Assembly (NCBI RefSeq): GCF_001436225.1
Contig: NZ_AYYO01000024.1
Coordinates: 1 to 64,000, forward strand
DNA: 64,000 nt
Direction of reading: 5' to 3'
Source: Lacticaseibacillus sharpeae JCM 1186 = DSM 20505
GTDB taxonomy: Bacteria > Bacillota > Bacilli > Lactobacillales > Lactobacillaceae
This document shows, in pieces, positions 1 to 8,109 of this stretch (its first letter is position 1; each line of letters opens with the position of its first letter). The notes below the pieces were generated by a model. It searched no databases, had not been told where the DNA came from, and saw nothing but the letters and a program-made list of their open reading frames with translations. Position numbers and translations under genes: made by a program.

Positions 1-3
1 TTT

Positions 4-609
4 TTATTTCAGAAGAACTTGGTCACGAGTGGCTAACTTGATTATAAAATCTGCCTCAGTTTTTGCATATGGTATTTTCTTATATTTGTAGTAATACACG
101 TCATTTCGACTTAACCTGGCCACCTTGTTAACGTACTGAATCTCCTGCTTTAATATCGTTCCCTTATAGTTAGCAAATGCCTCTTTGTCTAGTTTTTTAT
201 ACTTTGCAATAATCTGCTCTGTAGACATTTTGCTAAGCTCGCCAAGACTTGGAGCATTGTCTAAAGGCTCAACATCAATCTGCTCTCCTTCATCAGAATA
301 TCTGTTGTTAATCTTGTTTTGAGAAACGGATGTATAGCGAGTCGCCTTACCCTTCTTAACAACGACAATGTCCGGAACTTTAGTCTCCGTATTCAAACTC
401 TCGCCCTGAGTATGAAATGCATCTGTAAAGTCTATGGGAAACCACACCGTTGTTCTCTTAGACTGCATTACCTGACTAAAGAGTTTTAATGGCTTATCTG
501 AAACCACCGGCGCTGCTGGGGTACTACTACCGCTATCTGACTTCTGCCCACATGCACTTAACGAAAGAACTGCTAAAATACCTACTGCAATTGCCAACGT
601 CTTCTTCAT
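4..609 (-). CDS. Secreted lipoprotein of unknown function
   Basis: The 201-residue product begins with a type II signal peptide: a Lys-rich n-region, a hydrophobic core at about residues 5-17, and the lipobox LSAC with the lipidated Cys at about residue 20. It should therefore be anchored to the outer face of the membrane. A Ser/Gly/Pro-rich linker follows, then a mixed alpha/beta body with no motif I recognise. The SD AAAGGAG lies 9 nt before the ATG. It has no co-directional close neighbour, so it is probably monocistronic. The function is not known from sequence. Confidence 0.8.
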   Translation of the reverse strand: MKKTLAIAVGILAVLSLSACGQKSDSGSSTPAAPVVSDKPLKLFSQVMQSKRTTVWFPIDFTDAFHTQGESLNTETKVPDIVVVKKGKATRYTSVSQNKINNRYSDEGEQIDVEPLDNAPSLGELSKMSTEQIIAKYKKLDKEAFANYKGTILKQEIQYVNKVARLSRNDVYYYKYKKIPYAKTEADFIIKLATRDQVLLK

Positions 610-870
610 ATCGATTAAACTCCTTTAACTCACTTAGCATTTATTCTCGGTAACTCACCACTTTAAATATGACCTCTACAAACATCCTCAACAACTACTC
701 ACCGCCTGTTCGCCTCAAAAAGTGTTCCGTTCTTGCACATATGTAATTTCCAAAGCCCAAATGTACTAGTTTGCCTACATCCTCGGCAACTATCTAATCG
801 GATCTGGAAATAAATGCTTAATCCAAGAGAGTAGCGCAAGTTTGGAAAGCCATTCTCTTAAATTCTGCAC

Positions 871-898
871 AAAAAAGCCGCAGCATCTCTACTGCGGC
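871..898 (-). terminator. Rho-independent terminator
   Basis: On the minus strand the stem GCCGCAG / CTGCGGC (8-nt loop) is followed by six U. It lies about 125 nt beyond the stop of the gene at 1025-1561 and probably ends that transcript. The rest of the 610-1024 gap is AT-rich and shows no ORF with a convincing SD. Confidence 0.75.
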
Positions 899-1024
899 CA
901 TTCATCATTAATCGGGAGATGATTAGTGAGAAAAAGTTTGCCGGCGGGCTGGGACCCGTCTGCATAAGAAACATAACATAAATCTCCAACTACAGCTATA
1001 TGGACATGTAATCCGATTTGAGCT

Positions 1025-1561
1025 TTAAAGTTTGCTCAATAGAGAAGTCTCAATGCGTGAGTTAACTTCTAAAAATTCATCCATAGTCAAAAACGCTCGA
1101 TCGTAACATGCTTTCACCCACGCCACCCCCGGTACATTTCCGCTATAGTACCATTCAACTATTTGCGGCTGTAAATATGCGCTATAACCAGGTAAACCGT
1201 AACGACCATCTGTCTCCTTAGCAATTATTGCATGTAAAATCAGGTGTTCGACCGCATCTGCATACACCAAATTATTTCTGCGCTGAAGTTCATACGGATA
1301 TCTAAAATTCATAATCACTCCTGCATCTGCTAACTTAAGTGCACGATTCTCCGCTACATGATGAGTGTACAATCCTTCTTTTGCGCGTGAAAACTTCCCC
1401 TTTCCCGGCGCTTTAATCTTGCCTTCTAGAAAACGATTATATGATGACTCTTTAAAATAATCGTCGAGGACTTCACCATACTTGTCTTTTAAGTGTGCAA
1501 CTGCCTCTTCATAACTCATATCAATCATCTGCAAATACCCTGTCACGCGATCTTCACTCAT
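1025..1561 (-). CDS. Hypothetical protein with HNH-like histidine pattern
   Basis: This 178-residue protein has an AAGGGAG SD placed for the ATG at 1561. A longer reading from 1615 lacks an SD. The C-terminal half carries a pattern resembling divergent HNH/LHH-type nucleases: YTHH near residue 66, a downstream LVYADAVEH, and LILH about ten residues later. The spacing of paired His residues suggests a metal-binding beta-beta-alpha core, but I cannot place it in a named family. It lies beside an IS remnant and TA genes, so an accessory origin is likely. A nuclease function is inference only. Confidence 0.55.
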   Translation of the reverse strand: MSEDRVTGYLQMIDMSYEEAVAHLKDKYGEVLDDYFKESSYNRFLEGKIKAPGKGKFSRAKEGLYTHHVAENRALKLADAGVIMNFRYPYELQRRNNLVYADAVEHLILHAIIAKETDGRYGLPGYSAYLQPQIVEWYYSGNVPGVAWVKACYDRAFLTMDEFLEVNSRIETSLLSKL

Positions 1562-1598
1562 AATGTTGAATCTCCCTTCACGGTGTCTAACACAGCTA

Positions 1599-1970
1599 TT
1601 AATACAAGGTCCCAAAAAACATCAACTTATACATAACGTACTCCATTTTGAAACTATGTACATACACAGCTACGTATTTCTGTAGATCAAGGGTAGGGGC
1701 TGAAGTATCAAAGTGTAGCGCGGTTTCTGGATAAGGGGCACCTTGTTGTTTCATCCAGTTTAATACGGAAATCTTGAATTCACTACTGTATTTAGGATGA
1801 AAAATACGAGCCTTCAGACCATCCAGACCGAATTGTCCAAAGCGGTGAACACACAGAAGTATCGTAGTGGGTCGAGAAATACCATACCGATTTGCTAAAG
1901 TGGTTGAGCCAACCCCATCAAAATATTGATGGAGCACGTTTATTTTGAAATCCAGGTCAAATTTGACCAT
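1599..1970 (-). pseudogene. Truncated IS3-family (IS150-like) transposase OrfA
   Basis: Starting at MVKFDLDFK, the N-terminal ~95 residues show the repeated helix-turn-helix organisation of IS150-group OrfA proteins. One example is NRYGISRPTTILLCVHRFGQ, followed by the GLDGLKAR segment and a second HTH-like block. The homologous part breaks off near 1680 and continues into unrelated residues, and no OrfB (DDE integrase) follows. This is therefore a dead fragment of an insertion sequence. Its presence marks past mobile-element activity between the HNH-like gene and the TA-rich segment. Confidence 0.7.
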
Positions 1971-1973
1971 AAG

Positions 1974-2013
1974 AAAACCCCCAAGTTTGAACTTAGTTGT
2001 CCAAGCTTGGGGG
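1974..2013 (-). terminator. Hairpin before transposase start
   Basis: CCCCCAAGTTTG pairs with CAAGCTTGGGGG (one G-T wobble) and on the minus strand is followed by UUUU, directly before the transposase start codon. IS elements often carry such a structure, which blocks outside transcripts from driving transposase expression. Confidence 0.6.
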
Positions 2014-2024
2014 CTCATACTAAT

Positions 2025-2040
2025 GCCGGGTGGTCATTTT
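2025..2040. other. Orphan half of a terminator hairpin
   Basis: GCCGGGTGGTCATTTT matches the right arm of the bidirectional terminators found at 2846-2881 and 3748-3783, but its left arm is absent. The IS remnant starts immediately to the left, so insertion or deletion probably removed the partner arm. Confidence 0.45.
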
Positions 2041-2111
2041 CACCAATGACGATTGCGAAAACATAACTGCGCACAATCTGCACGAAAAGATAAAGAGAGG
2101 AGAAGATTGAC

Positions 2112-2486
2112 ATGGAATATCTACACATAGTAATGCTCGGCGGTGACCATTCATCGCTCTTCGCTTATGATTTTGCATCCCCAATCACTACTAACCAAGA
2201 CCAAGTTAGTGACACAATGGCTGCTTCATTGACTTCAATAGATAGAATTGGTGTCAGCGACCATATATTCCGCCTAGATGAACGCAGCACTGACGCCGTT
2301 CGCGCCTACGACCCCTACTTCGAGCAATTCGCGTTCGTCCCCACCTGGGCCGAGTTCCTCCAGCGCGTCGCCGACTGGAACCACATCACTTTGCCTCAGG
2401 ATTCGCCGGCGATTCAGGCCGCGATTGAGCTGCTGGACAAGGATGATAGCCATGTGGATAGTGAGAAGGGCGCGGCGGAAGCGTAA
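2112..2486 (+). CDS. Hypothetical protein upstream of HigA-like regulator
   Basis: The 124-residue acidic protein has a GAGAGGAGAAG SD before its ATG. I recognise no domain. The second half (PYFEQFAFVPTWAEFLQRVADWN) looks helical and globular, and the C-terminus is Asp/Glu-rich. Its stop lies 24 nt before an XRE/HigA-like gene, so the two are probably co-transcribed, in the position a HigB toxin would occupy. The sequence itself does not look like RelE/HigB. It may be a toxin of an unassigned family or just a linked protein. Confidence 0.6.
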   Translation: MEYLHIVMLGGDHSSLFAYDFASPITTNQDQVSDTMAASLTSIDRIGVSDHIFRLDERSTDAVRAYDPYFEQFAFVPTWAEFLQRVADWNHITLPQDSPAIQAAIELLDKDDSHVDSEKGAAEA

Positions 2487-2510
2487 CTCCGTCTGCAGAA
2501 GGAGAGAATC

Positions 2511-2813
2511 ATGTTCAATGCGAACTACAATGAAGGTCAAGCCATGCACGTCGCCCCCACAACTTCTGCCGCGGATGCGATTCGGGAGCTGATGACGTTC
2601 CACCACATCACCCAAGCAGAGTTCGCACAGCACGCGGCGATTTCCCAGAAGCAACTGTCGTTCATCTTGAATCGTAAGGCATTCATGAGCATCCCCGTTG
2701 CGCGCCAAATCGAGGCGGCCACCGGGATGAACGCCCAGTGGCTGCTCCAACTCGATTTGAATTACCAGTACGGTGAGGCAGCGCAGAGTCCAGGCATTTC
2801 CATGGACGACTGA
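2511..2813 (+). CDS. HigA-like XRE-family DNA-binding protein
   Basis: This 100-residue protein has a helix-turn-helix at about residues 32-60 (ITQAEFAQHAAISQKQLSFI). A HigA-type tail follows (AFMSIPVARQIEAATGMNAQWLL). It aligns by eye with the HigA at 41281-41622 over that whole stretch. SD: AAGGAGAG. In HigA modules this protein neutralises a RelE-fold toxin and represses its own operon. Here no HigB is adjacent, so it is either an orphan antitoxin or the partner of the unknown protein at 2112-2486. A terminator closes the unit 33 nt downstream. Confidence 0.75.
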   Translation: MFNANYNEGQAMHVAPTTSAADAIRELMTFHHITQAEFAQHAAISQKQLSFILNRKAFMSIPVARQIEAATGMNAQWLLQLDLNYQYGEAAQSPGISMDD

Positions 2814-2845
2814 ATAGTGCTGTTAGGTAAATGGCTGATATAACC

Positions 2846-2881
2846 AAAACGACCACCCGAAAAAATACGGGTGGTCGTTTT
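2846..2881. terminator. Bidirectional terminator
   Basis: AAAACGACCACCCG and CGGGTGGTCGTTTT form a perfect stem with an 8-nt A-rich loop and T runs on both strands. It separates the HigA-like gene (plus) from the convergent RelE-type toxin gene (minus). Confidence 0.85.
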
Positions 2882-2935
2882 GTTCTGGCAATCATCTAAA
2901 AATCATTTTCTTCCGCGCACCATAACCGACACAAC

Positions 2936-3295
2936 TCATTTCATGTCTAAATCGCGTTCATCAACCAGATTATCTTCATTTGTGTTGTGAATTCGGTAAT
3001 TAGCCAACCGAAACACCTCACTGTCCTTCCTCCGCCCAGCAACAACCACTTCCACAACTTGCAGCGAATTTCGTTGCCGACGGAAAATAATCCGTAAACC
3101 CGCTTTGCGGTACTTGAGCTCATTAAACCCAACCAAGTCGCCAACTAACGGCTTACCTATATTCCAGCCTTGGTGTTTAAGCTTCAGAAACCCCTTATCA
3201 ATCAGGATAATCTGTGAGTGGTCGAGAGCTGCTAAATCTTCAGCAACCTCTGGGAAAAACTGCAAGCTAAAGGGAAATAGCTCTACGGAAGTCAT
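2936..3295 (-). CDS. RelE/ParE-superfamily toxin
   Basis: About 119 residues. Features of the RelE/ParE fold are the central SQIILIDKGFLKLK helix and a beta-strand FNELKYRKAGLRIIFRR. A C-terminal strand ends in VVVAGRRKDSEVFRLA, matching the common GxRxxxevY...A pattern. Members usually cleave mRNA at the ribosome or poison gyrase; which applies here is unknown. The ATG at 3295 overlaps the antitoxin stop as TAATG, giving translational coupling. It forms a type II TA pair with the Phd-type gene upstream. Confidence 0.75.
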   Translation of the reverse strand: MTSVELFPFSLQFFPEVAEDLAALDHSQIILIDKGFLKLKHQGWNIGKPLVGDLVGFNELKYRKAGLRIIFRRQRNSLQVVEVVVAGRRKDSEVFRLANYRIHNTNEDNLVDERDLDMK

Positions 3296-3621
3296 TATTC
3301 CCACCCATCATCGCTTGGGTCATACAGAGATTCATCCAGCTTGTGCCCCGTCAGTTCTTCGTAATTCACCAGTTTGGTTTTGCCGGTCTCGTAACGCTCT
3401 ACCCGCTCCGCTACCTTTTGGTTGTCCGCCATTGTTTCGTAGGCGCGCAGTTTGCGAACCATCTTATCAAAGGTGGCGGCGGCGATAATCACTGCTTGCG
3501 GTGTTGAATTGGTCAAGATGTACGTTGGTTTACCATCTTGCACCTGATCAACAATTTTGCGCGGTGACTTTTTTAAATCACTAATGCTATGCAACCTGAC
3601 ATTCAGAATTGGCATGTCCAT
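3295..3621 (-). CDS. Phd/YefM-family antitoxin
   Basis: The 108-residue product starts at MDMPIL, where the SD GGAGGTGA fits; the reading upstream of it lacks an SD. The N-terminal half matches Phd/YefM antitoxins: a VRLHSISDLKKSPRKIVDQV segment, then KPTYILTNSTPQAVII. This region normally dimerises on operator DNA. The acidic C-terminus is the expected toxin-wrapping tail. It is the first gene of the TA operon and is probably autoregulated. A divergent relative of the same module type could also be called RelB-like, but the Phd pattern is clearer. Confidence 0.78.
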   Translation of the reverse strand: MDMPILNVRLHSISDLKKSPRKIVDQVQDGKPTYILTNSTPQAVIIAAATFDKMVRKLRAYETMADNQKVAERVERYETGKTKLVNYEELTGHKLDESLYDPSDDGWE

Positions 3622-3747
3622 AGGCTCACCTCCATAGACTAATGGTAACACGATAATCAGTGTTTGGCACTATTTATAGTACTCAAAAAAGTACCAGGTA
3701 TTTTCTAACATTACTGCTCGATTCAGATAACGGCTGCTACGCTAATC

Positions 3748-3783
3748 AAAAATGACCACCCGCAAATTCCGGGTGGTCGTTTT
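3748..3783. terminator. Bidirectional terminator
   Basis: AAAATGACCACCCG pairs with CGGGTGGTCGTTTT. It is nearly the same sequence as the terminator at 2846-2881. It ends the EAL gene transcript on the minus strand. Confidence 0.8.
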
Positions 3784-3786
3784 CAT

Positions 3787-5115
3787 CTACATATCATGTG
3801 GCAGCTCTGGTTTCCCATAGTAGTAGCCTTCCAGATACTGCACGCCGAGCAGGTGCTTGGCGTAATCCTCGTCGTCCTGATTCTCGATGCCTTCCATAAT
3901 GAAGTCAATATCGTAATCAGCGGCCAGGTTGTACCAGAAGTGCATCCGGTCGTCGAGGTTGGCTGTGTCGTGTTCGCGACGCAGGTTCTGCAGGCCGAAC
4001 TTCATGCCGTCGATGTATGGCATGACCGACTGCAGACCCTCGAAGTGGTTCCCGTTGCCGACGTCGTCAATGGCGATGCGGATGTCCGCTTCGTGGTAGC
4101 GCGGCGCCATCTGCTGCATCTGCGCCAGCGTCGGGGCGTGGGTGAGCTCCAGGATGAGCCCGGCAAGTTTGTCGTTCGTCTGCACGTAATCGATGAGTTG
4201 TTGGGCGATGTGGTCGTCGGCGAACTCTTCCGCCGTCATGTTCAGGGCCAGGCGCGGCGTGTTGACGTGCGCCAGAACTTTGTCCATCATCTCGAGGCGC
4301 TTATCGATGTCGAGGTCGAACTGCTTGGGGAAGATCCAGCGCTGGTTCGCGTAGTCGTATTCCCGCAGCAGGAGCTCGTACGCCATCAAGCGGCGCTGAT
4401 CGGAGCTGGCGTCAACCATGGGCTGTACGAAGAAGGCGTAGGTGCCGTCTGCCGCCGCACCCTGCGTCGCCGCTTGCACGGCCAGTTGCCCCGGTGCCAC
4501 TTTGACCTCCGCCGCAAGCGCCCGCGTGGCCCGCAACTGCGGCGTCGTAATGGCGATGGTGACTAACAGACTGGCGCCGGCCGTAATCGCGAGGCCCTGG
4601 TACGTTGCGCCATTTTGCCCCACCAGCAACCAGTAAGCGGCTGCGGTGATAACGGTCGTCAGGAAGCTGGTTAGCGGACTGACATAGCGCGGGCACAGCG
4701 TCAGCAGGCTGAACAGCACGGCGAAAACCGTGGCTCCCCCCGCGGCCAGCAGCACTGCCGGTGTGGACGGCTGACTGAGTGCGAGGCCGCAAGCAAGCGC
4801 AAGGAGGCGGAACCCGCGCCCAGCCACGTGCACATCGAAGTTCAGCAGGTCCGCGGTGAGGGCAACCAGGCCCACGCTGACTGTGAACTGGGTGTACGCG
4901 TGCAGGCCAGCAAGCCGGCTGGTCAGCAGCAGGGCGAACCCCACCGCAACGATGAGCACATTCCGGCCAAGCGTAATCCCGTGAGCCGTGTTTGCCGTGG
5001 TCCTAGCCGACTGCGACAGCCGCCACAGATTTTGACTCAACGCCGCAATTCCGACTGCTGCCAAGGCCGCAGCCACGATGGTGAGTATCAATACTGGTGT
5101 AGTTAATACTTGCAT
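3787..5115 (-). CDS. Membrane EAL-domain protein (putative c-di-GMP phosphodiesterase)
   Basis: 442 residues from the ATG at 5115, which has an AGGGGGA SD. Residues 1-190 contain about six hydrophobic segments. Residues 240-442 form an EAL domain: ELLLR at 247-251 replaces the usual EALLR, followed by N292, E323, the DD pair 350-351 (IDDVGNG for DDFGTG), K372 and E408 (EGIE). The metal and catalytic acids are therefore kept although the signature is divergent. In this family the domain hydrolyses c-di-GMP to pGpG. It sits 91 nt after a GGDEF-EAL gene, and the two are probably one operon. A degenerate receptor role is possible. Confidence 0.8.
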   Translation of the reverse strand: MQVLTTPVLILTIVAAALAAVGIAALSQNLWRLSQSARTTANTAHGITLGRNVLIVAVGFALLLTSRLAGLHAYTQFTVSVGLVALTADLLNFDVHVAGRGFRLLALACGLALSQPSTPAVLLAAGGATVFAVLFSLLTLCPRYVSPLTSFLTTVITAAAYWLLVGQNGATYQGLAITAGASLLVTIAITTPQLRATRALAAEVKVAPGQLAVQAATQGAAADGTYAFFVQPMVDASSDQRRLMAYELLLREYDYANQRWIFPKQFDLDIDKRLEMMDKVLAHVNTPRLALNMTAEEFADDHIAQQLIDYVQTNDKLAGLILELTHAPTLAQMQQMAPRYHEADIRIAIDDVGNGNHFEGLQSVMPYIDGMKFGLQNLRREHDTANLDDRMHFWYNLAADYDIDFIMEGIENQDDEDYAKHLLGVQYLEGYYYGKPELPHDM

Positions 5116-5206
5116 AACAATCCCCCTAAGCATACATGACAATGCCACCTATAGAATACCAGCTTCGGGGCGGCTGGCAAGCAGTGCGCAGCAATTGCTG
5201 CAGCTT

Positions 5207-7093
5207 TTAGTCCAGCCGCGGCAGCTCCGGGCGGTCGTAGTAGAAGCCCTGCAGGTAGCGCGCGTGGAGCTTGGTCTTGGCGTACTCGGCATCCTGCTCA
5301 TTTTCGATGCCTTCAATAATGAAGTCAATCTCGTACTTCGACGCTAACTTCGACCAGAAACTCATGCGTTCCTCGAGGTTAGCCGTGTCGTGGGCACTGC
5401 GCAGGTTCTGCATGGCGAACTTGACGCCGTCGATGTACGGCAGCAGGCTCTTCAAGGCTTCGAAGTGGTTGTCGCTGCCCACGTCATCGATGGCGATCCG
5501 GATGCCGGCGTGGTGGTAAATCGGCGCCATTTTCTGCATTGTTTCCACCGACGGCACCTGGGTAAGCTCGATGATGAGACCGGTGAGTTCCGGCGTGTTC
5601 TCCTTGTACTCGACCAGCTTGTCGGCCACGTGCATGGAGGTGAACTGGTGGTGCGTCAGGTTGAGCGCCACCTGCTTGCTGGCGGAATTCTTCAGCGCCG
5701 CATCCATCAGGGCAATCTGGGTGTCCACGGTGACGTTGAACGTCGGTGGCACGATCCACTTCTCGTGGTCATAGTCGTACACGCGCAGCAGCAGTTCGTT
5801 GCCGACGGGCTGGTCCGTTTGCGCGTCAGTATCGACCATCGACTGGGTGAAGAACGTGTAGGTCGCGAGCATCCGCTTGCCGCCGCCTTTGCTCTGCGTT
5901 TCGCCTTCAATCGTAATCGTGTCGCGACCGTTGCGCTTGCTCTGGTACAAGTTGTCGTCGGCGCGCTTGTAGAGGTCATCCACCTTGGCGTCGGTCGGCT
6001 TGAGCGCGGTGATCCCGCAGGACATGGTGACCTGGACGTCGTATTCCTCATATGTGAAGTGACTCTTTTGCACCTGGTGCCAAGCGTCCTTCATGATGGG
6101 CAGTACGGCACTGCTGGTCATGTTCGGGAAGAGGATGTTGAACTCCTCGCCCCCAGTGCGGTACACCTGCAGACCGGCTTGGTGCTGCCGCAGGACGGTC
6201 TCGAGGGTCGTAGCGACGCCGACCAGAATCGCGTTGCCCGCGAGGTGGCCGTAATGGTCGTTGATCTGTTTGAAATGGTCAACGTCGATGGCCGCCATCG
6301 TCAGCGGCTGGTTGTTACTGCGGGCGGCATCGAACATCTTGGTGATGTCCTGCCGGTAGAGGGCGTACGTACGCGCGTTGGTCAGCTGGTCGAAGTTCGC
6401 CAGCTTAGCCATCTCGTCGTTGTGCTCCTCGGCGCGGTGCTGGCCAATCCAGAACAGCGCCGTGACGCTAGCCATCGCGATGAACATGATGATGGCCTCA
6501 AGCGTGATGACGTGGATCTCGTGCGCCGAATCCGCGAACGGCGGTATCAGCGTCCAGAAGATGATGGCGATGTACGTGAACGTCGCGATGTTGAGCCAAA
6601 TATTGTAGCGAATCTGCTCGTGATATTTGCGCATCAGCACCACCGCCACGAAGAGCAGCGCCAGTGACAGCCAGAACTGCGGCCGGTCATAGTGCATGTT
6701 GTGGTGCATCTGCCAAACCCACACGGCCCCGAGCACGCGGGCGGCGTACTCGACGATGTTGATGTGCTCGTCCAGTAGCGTGAACACGAGCATGAACAGG
6801 CCGATGTTGTGGAACATCATCGCGTCCTTGTGGGTCAGGTAGCCCATGAAGTGCAGAATCGTCCCGGTGCCAATCGACATCACCGGCAGCGCCCAGCGCG
6901 CGACAACCCGCCAGCTCTGCGGCACGTTGCGTTCATCATCGTGAAACGCGAGCCGCGACAGCCGCGAATAGTAGCTGATGAAGCCCGCGGTGAAGCACGT
7001 CGCGATGATCAGGTCGACAACGAGCATCGGCACTTGCATCACCTGCAGATGCATCATCATATTAATTTTGAGGCCAAAGAAGTTGATTACCAT
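5207..7093 (-). CDS. Membrane GGDEF-EAL protein (c-di-GMP turnover)
   Basis: 628 residues with about seven membrane segments in the first 215. A GGDEF domain follows, with DVDHFKQIND near 270-279 and an intact GGEEF at 314-318. A C-terminal EAL domain has ELLLR at 433-437, N478, E509, D536/D537, K558 and E594. No RxxD inhibitory site precedes GGEEF. GGDEF domains make c-di-GMP from two GTP and EAL domains degrade it, so the net direction cannot be read from sequence. A possible SD (AAAGGAT) lies about 28 nt upstream, separated from the ATG by the small hairpin GACTG/CAGTC. Confidence 0.85.
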   Translation of the reverse strand: MVINFFGLKINMMMHLQVMQVPMLVVDLIIATCFTAGFISYYSRLSRLAFHDDERNVPQSWRVVARWALPVMSIGTGTILHFMGYLTHKDAMMFHNIGLFMLVFTLLDEHINIVEYAARVLGAVWVWQMHHNMHYDRPQFWLSLALLFVAVVLMRKYHEQIRYNIWLNIATFTYIAIIFWTLIPPFADSAHEIHVITLEAIIMFIAMASVTALFWIGQHRAEEHNDEMAKLANFDQLTNARTYALYRQDITKMFDAARSNNQPLTMAAIDVDHFKQINDHYGHLAGNAILVGVATTLETVLRQHQAGLQVYRTGGEEFNILFPNMTSSAVLPIMKDAWHQVQKSHFTYEEYDVQVTMSCGITALKPTDAKVDDLYKRADDNLYQSKRNGRDTITIEGETQSKGGGKRMLATYTFFTQSMVDTDAQTDQPVGNELLLRVYDYDHEKWIVPPTFNVTVDTQIALMDAALKNSASKQVALNLTHHQFTSMHVADKLVEYKENTPELTGLIIELTQVPSVETMQKMAPIYHHAGIRIAIDDVGSDNHFEALKSLLPYIDGVKFAMQNLRSAHDTANLEERMSFWSKLASKYEIDFIIEGIENEQDAEYAKTKLHARYLQGFYYDRPELPRLD

Positions 7094-7321
7094 TATGCAC
7101 GAGACTGACGCACGCCAGTCATCCTTTCATTAATGCGGGTTGCCCCGCGACCGTTAATATCCATTGCGCCTATTATAATTTAGTTTGTAATTTTAATAAA
7201 TATGTCCGGACATAATTGTGGACGGAAAATGTTACTAATTTGCAGGTTTCGTCTAAGAAGTGGCGGGAACGCGGCGCGATTGTGCAGGGGCTTGTGGCTG
7301 GCGCACTGGATGGACATGGTG

Positions 7322-7393
7322 GCGGAGGGTTATGTTTTGAAGCGAAAAAAGAGCAAACAAAAAGTCGCTGGTAAAACTTCGGAGAAGAAGTAG
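7322..7393 (+). pseudogene. 3' remnant of a small membrane toxin gene (unit A)
   Basis: The last 14 or so codons (ending AGKTSEKK) and the following 110 nt are nearly identical to the end of the gene at 7879-8109. The membrane-spanning N-terminal part and its SD are missing. This is the leftmost, decayed member of the four-copy array. Its antisense RNA gene is still intact. Confidence 0.6.
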
Positions 7394-7482
7394 CGGCTTT
7401 TAGTTTGCGCTTCATTTGACGTCATCGACTAATCGATGGACTGCAGTCGGACATCACGCTGGCACGTGGTGTCCTTCTTTAT
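7359..7482 (-). ncRNA. Antisense antitoxin-like RNA, copy A
   Basis: An extended -10 (TGTTATAAT, hexamer at 7489-7494) predicts a start near 7482. The RNA begins with a hairpin GGACACCACG/CGTGATGTCC. It then contains CATCGA/TCGATG and ends in a terminator stem (GCCGCT/AGCGAC with an inner ACTTC/GAAGT) followed by five U. Its 3' end overlaps the end of the remnant toxin ORF on the other strand. All four copies in the array share this architecture. Confidence 0.65.
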
Positions 7483-7819
7483 GCCTGTATTATAACACGT
7501 CACCAAACTCACAGCACCATTCCCGTCAGTGCCGAAATGGCGGCCGTAATTGTTGCAAAAACTAGTGAATCAAGCATACGTAAAATGCAATAGAAATCCA
7601 GATACTGCCTGCGTTTTTAACTGTAAACAATATGTTTTCTAGCTTACTAAAAGTGATGTGCCCGGTACACCAACCTTTACACTATATATTACATAAATTC
7701 GTCCTTTTGAATAACATCCGTATAAGCATAGCGACTTGCCATCAGGTAAAATTAAAGGGCAGGAAGTTGAATAGCGGTGACGTCTCTTTTGGGTAGGTAC
7801 TGGAAGGAGGTGGCGCAAT

Positions 7820-7882
7820 ATGGCGATTTGCCAGACTGCACCATGGACATTCCCAACTGAGGGAGGTGTTAATTTGCGATGA
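7820..7882 (+). CDS. 20-residue leader ORF overlapping toxin start (unit B)
   Basis: A very strong SD (AAGGAGGTG) precedes this ATG. The 20-codon frame ends in TGA inside the start of the membrane peptide gene (ATGA overlap), so ribosomes that finish the leader can restart on the toxin. The leader peptide itself is not conserved between units B and C. The placement is, which suggests the act of translation matters, as for mok in hok/mok systems. It is too short to assign any other role. Confidence 0.55.
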   Translation: MAICQTAPWTFPTEGGVNLR

Positions 7883-8109
7883 CAGCATTCATGCTGTCAG
7901 TCCTGATGAACGTGCTGATTATGTCAGCTGTTTTGGCGAGCCTGACCGGGTTGACCAAACACTTGATCAAGTGGCTAAACCAACTAATCGTATTGCTATT
8001 TACGGTGATGCGTGTGGTCTACGCCGTTTACTTTTTCAAGGCGTTCTTCAAGGCGCTCAGAAAAATGGGCAGGCAAAAAGCCGCTGGTAAAACTTCGGAG
8101 AAGAAGTAG
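7879..8109 (+). CDS. Small cationic membrane peptide, putative type I toxin (unit B)
   Basis: 76 residues: a hydrophobic N-terminal helix (about 3-25), a short linker, a second hydrophobic helix (about 34-55), and a Lys/Arg-rich tail ending in TSEKK. Small two-helix or one-helix cationic peptides of this kind are typical pore-forming type I toxins. SD GGGAGGTG is 10 nt before the ATG, and a leader ORF overlaps by ATGA. The last eight codons lie inside the stem of a bidirectional terminator that also ends a convergent antisense RNA. It is not a recognisable Fst, Ldr or TxpA family member; the toxin role is inferred from architecture. Confidence 0.6.
   Translation: MTAFMLSVLMNVLIMSAVLASLTGLTKHLIKWLNQLIVLLFTVMRVVYAVYFFKAFFKALRKMGRQKAAGKTSEKK

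Noticed and set aside
5390-6667. 425-codon plus-strand open frame opposite the GGDEF-EAL gene
   Set aside because: It is antisense to a gene with clear domains and active-site motifs; long empty frames on the opposite strand are expected at this G+C.
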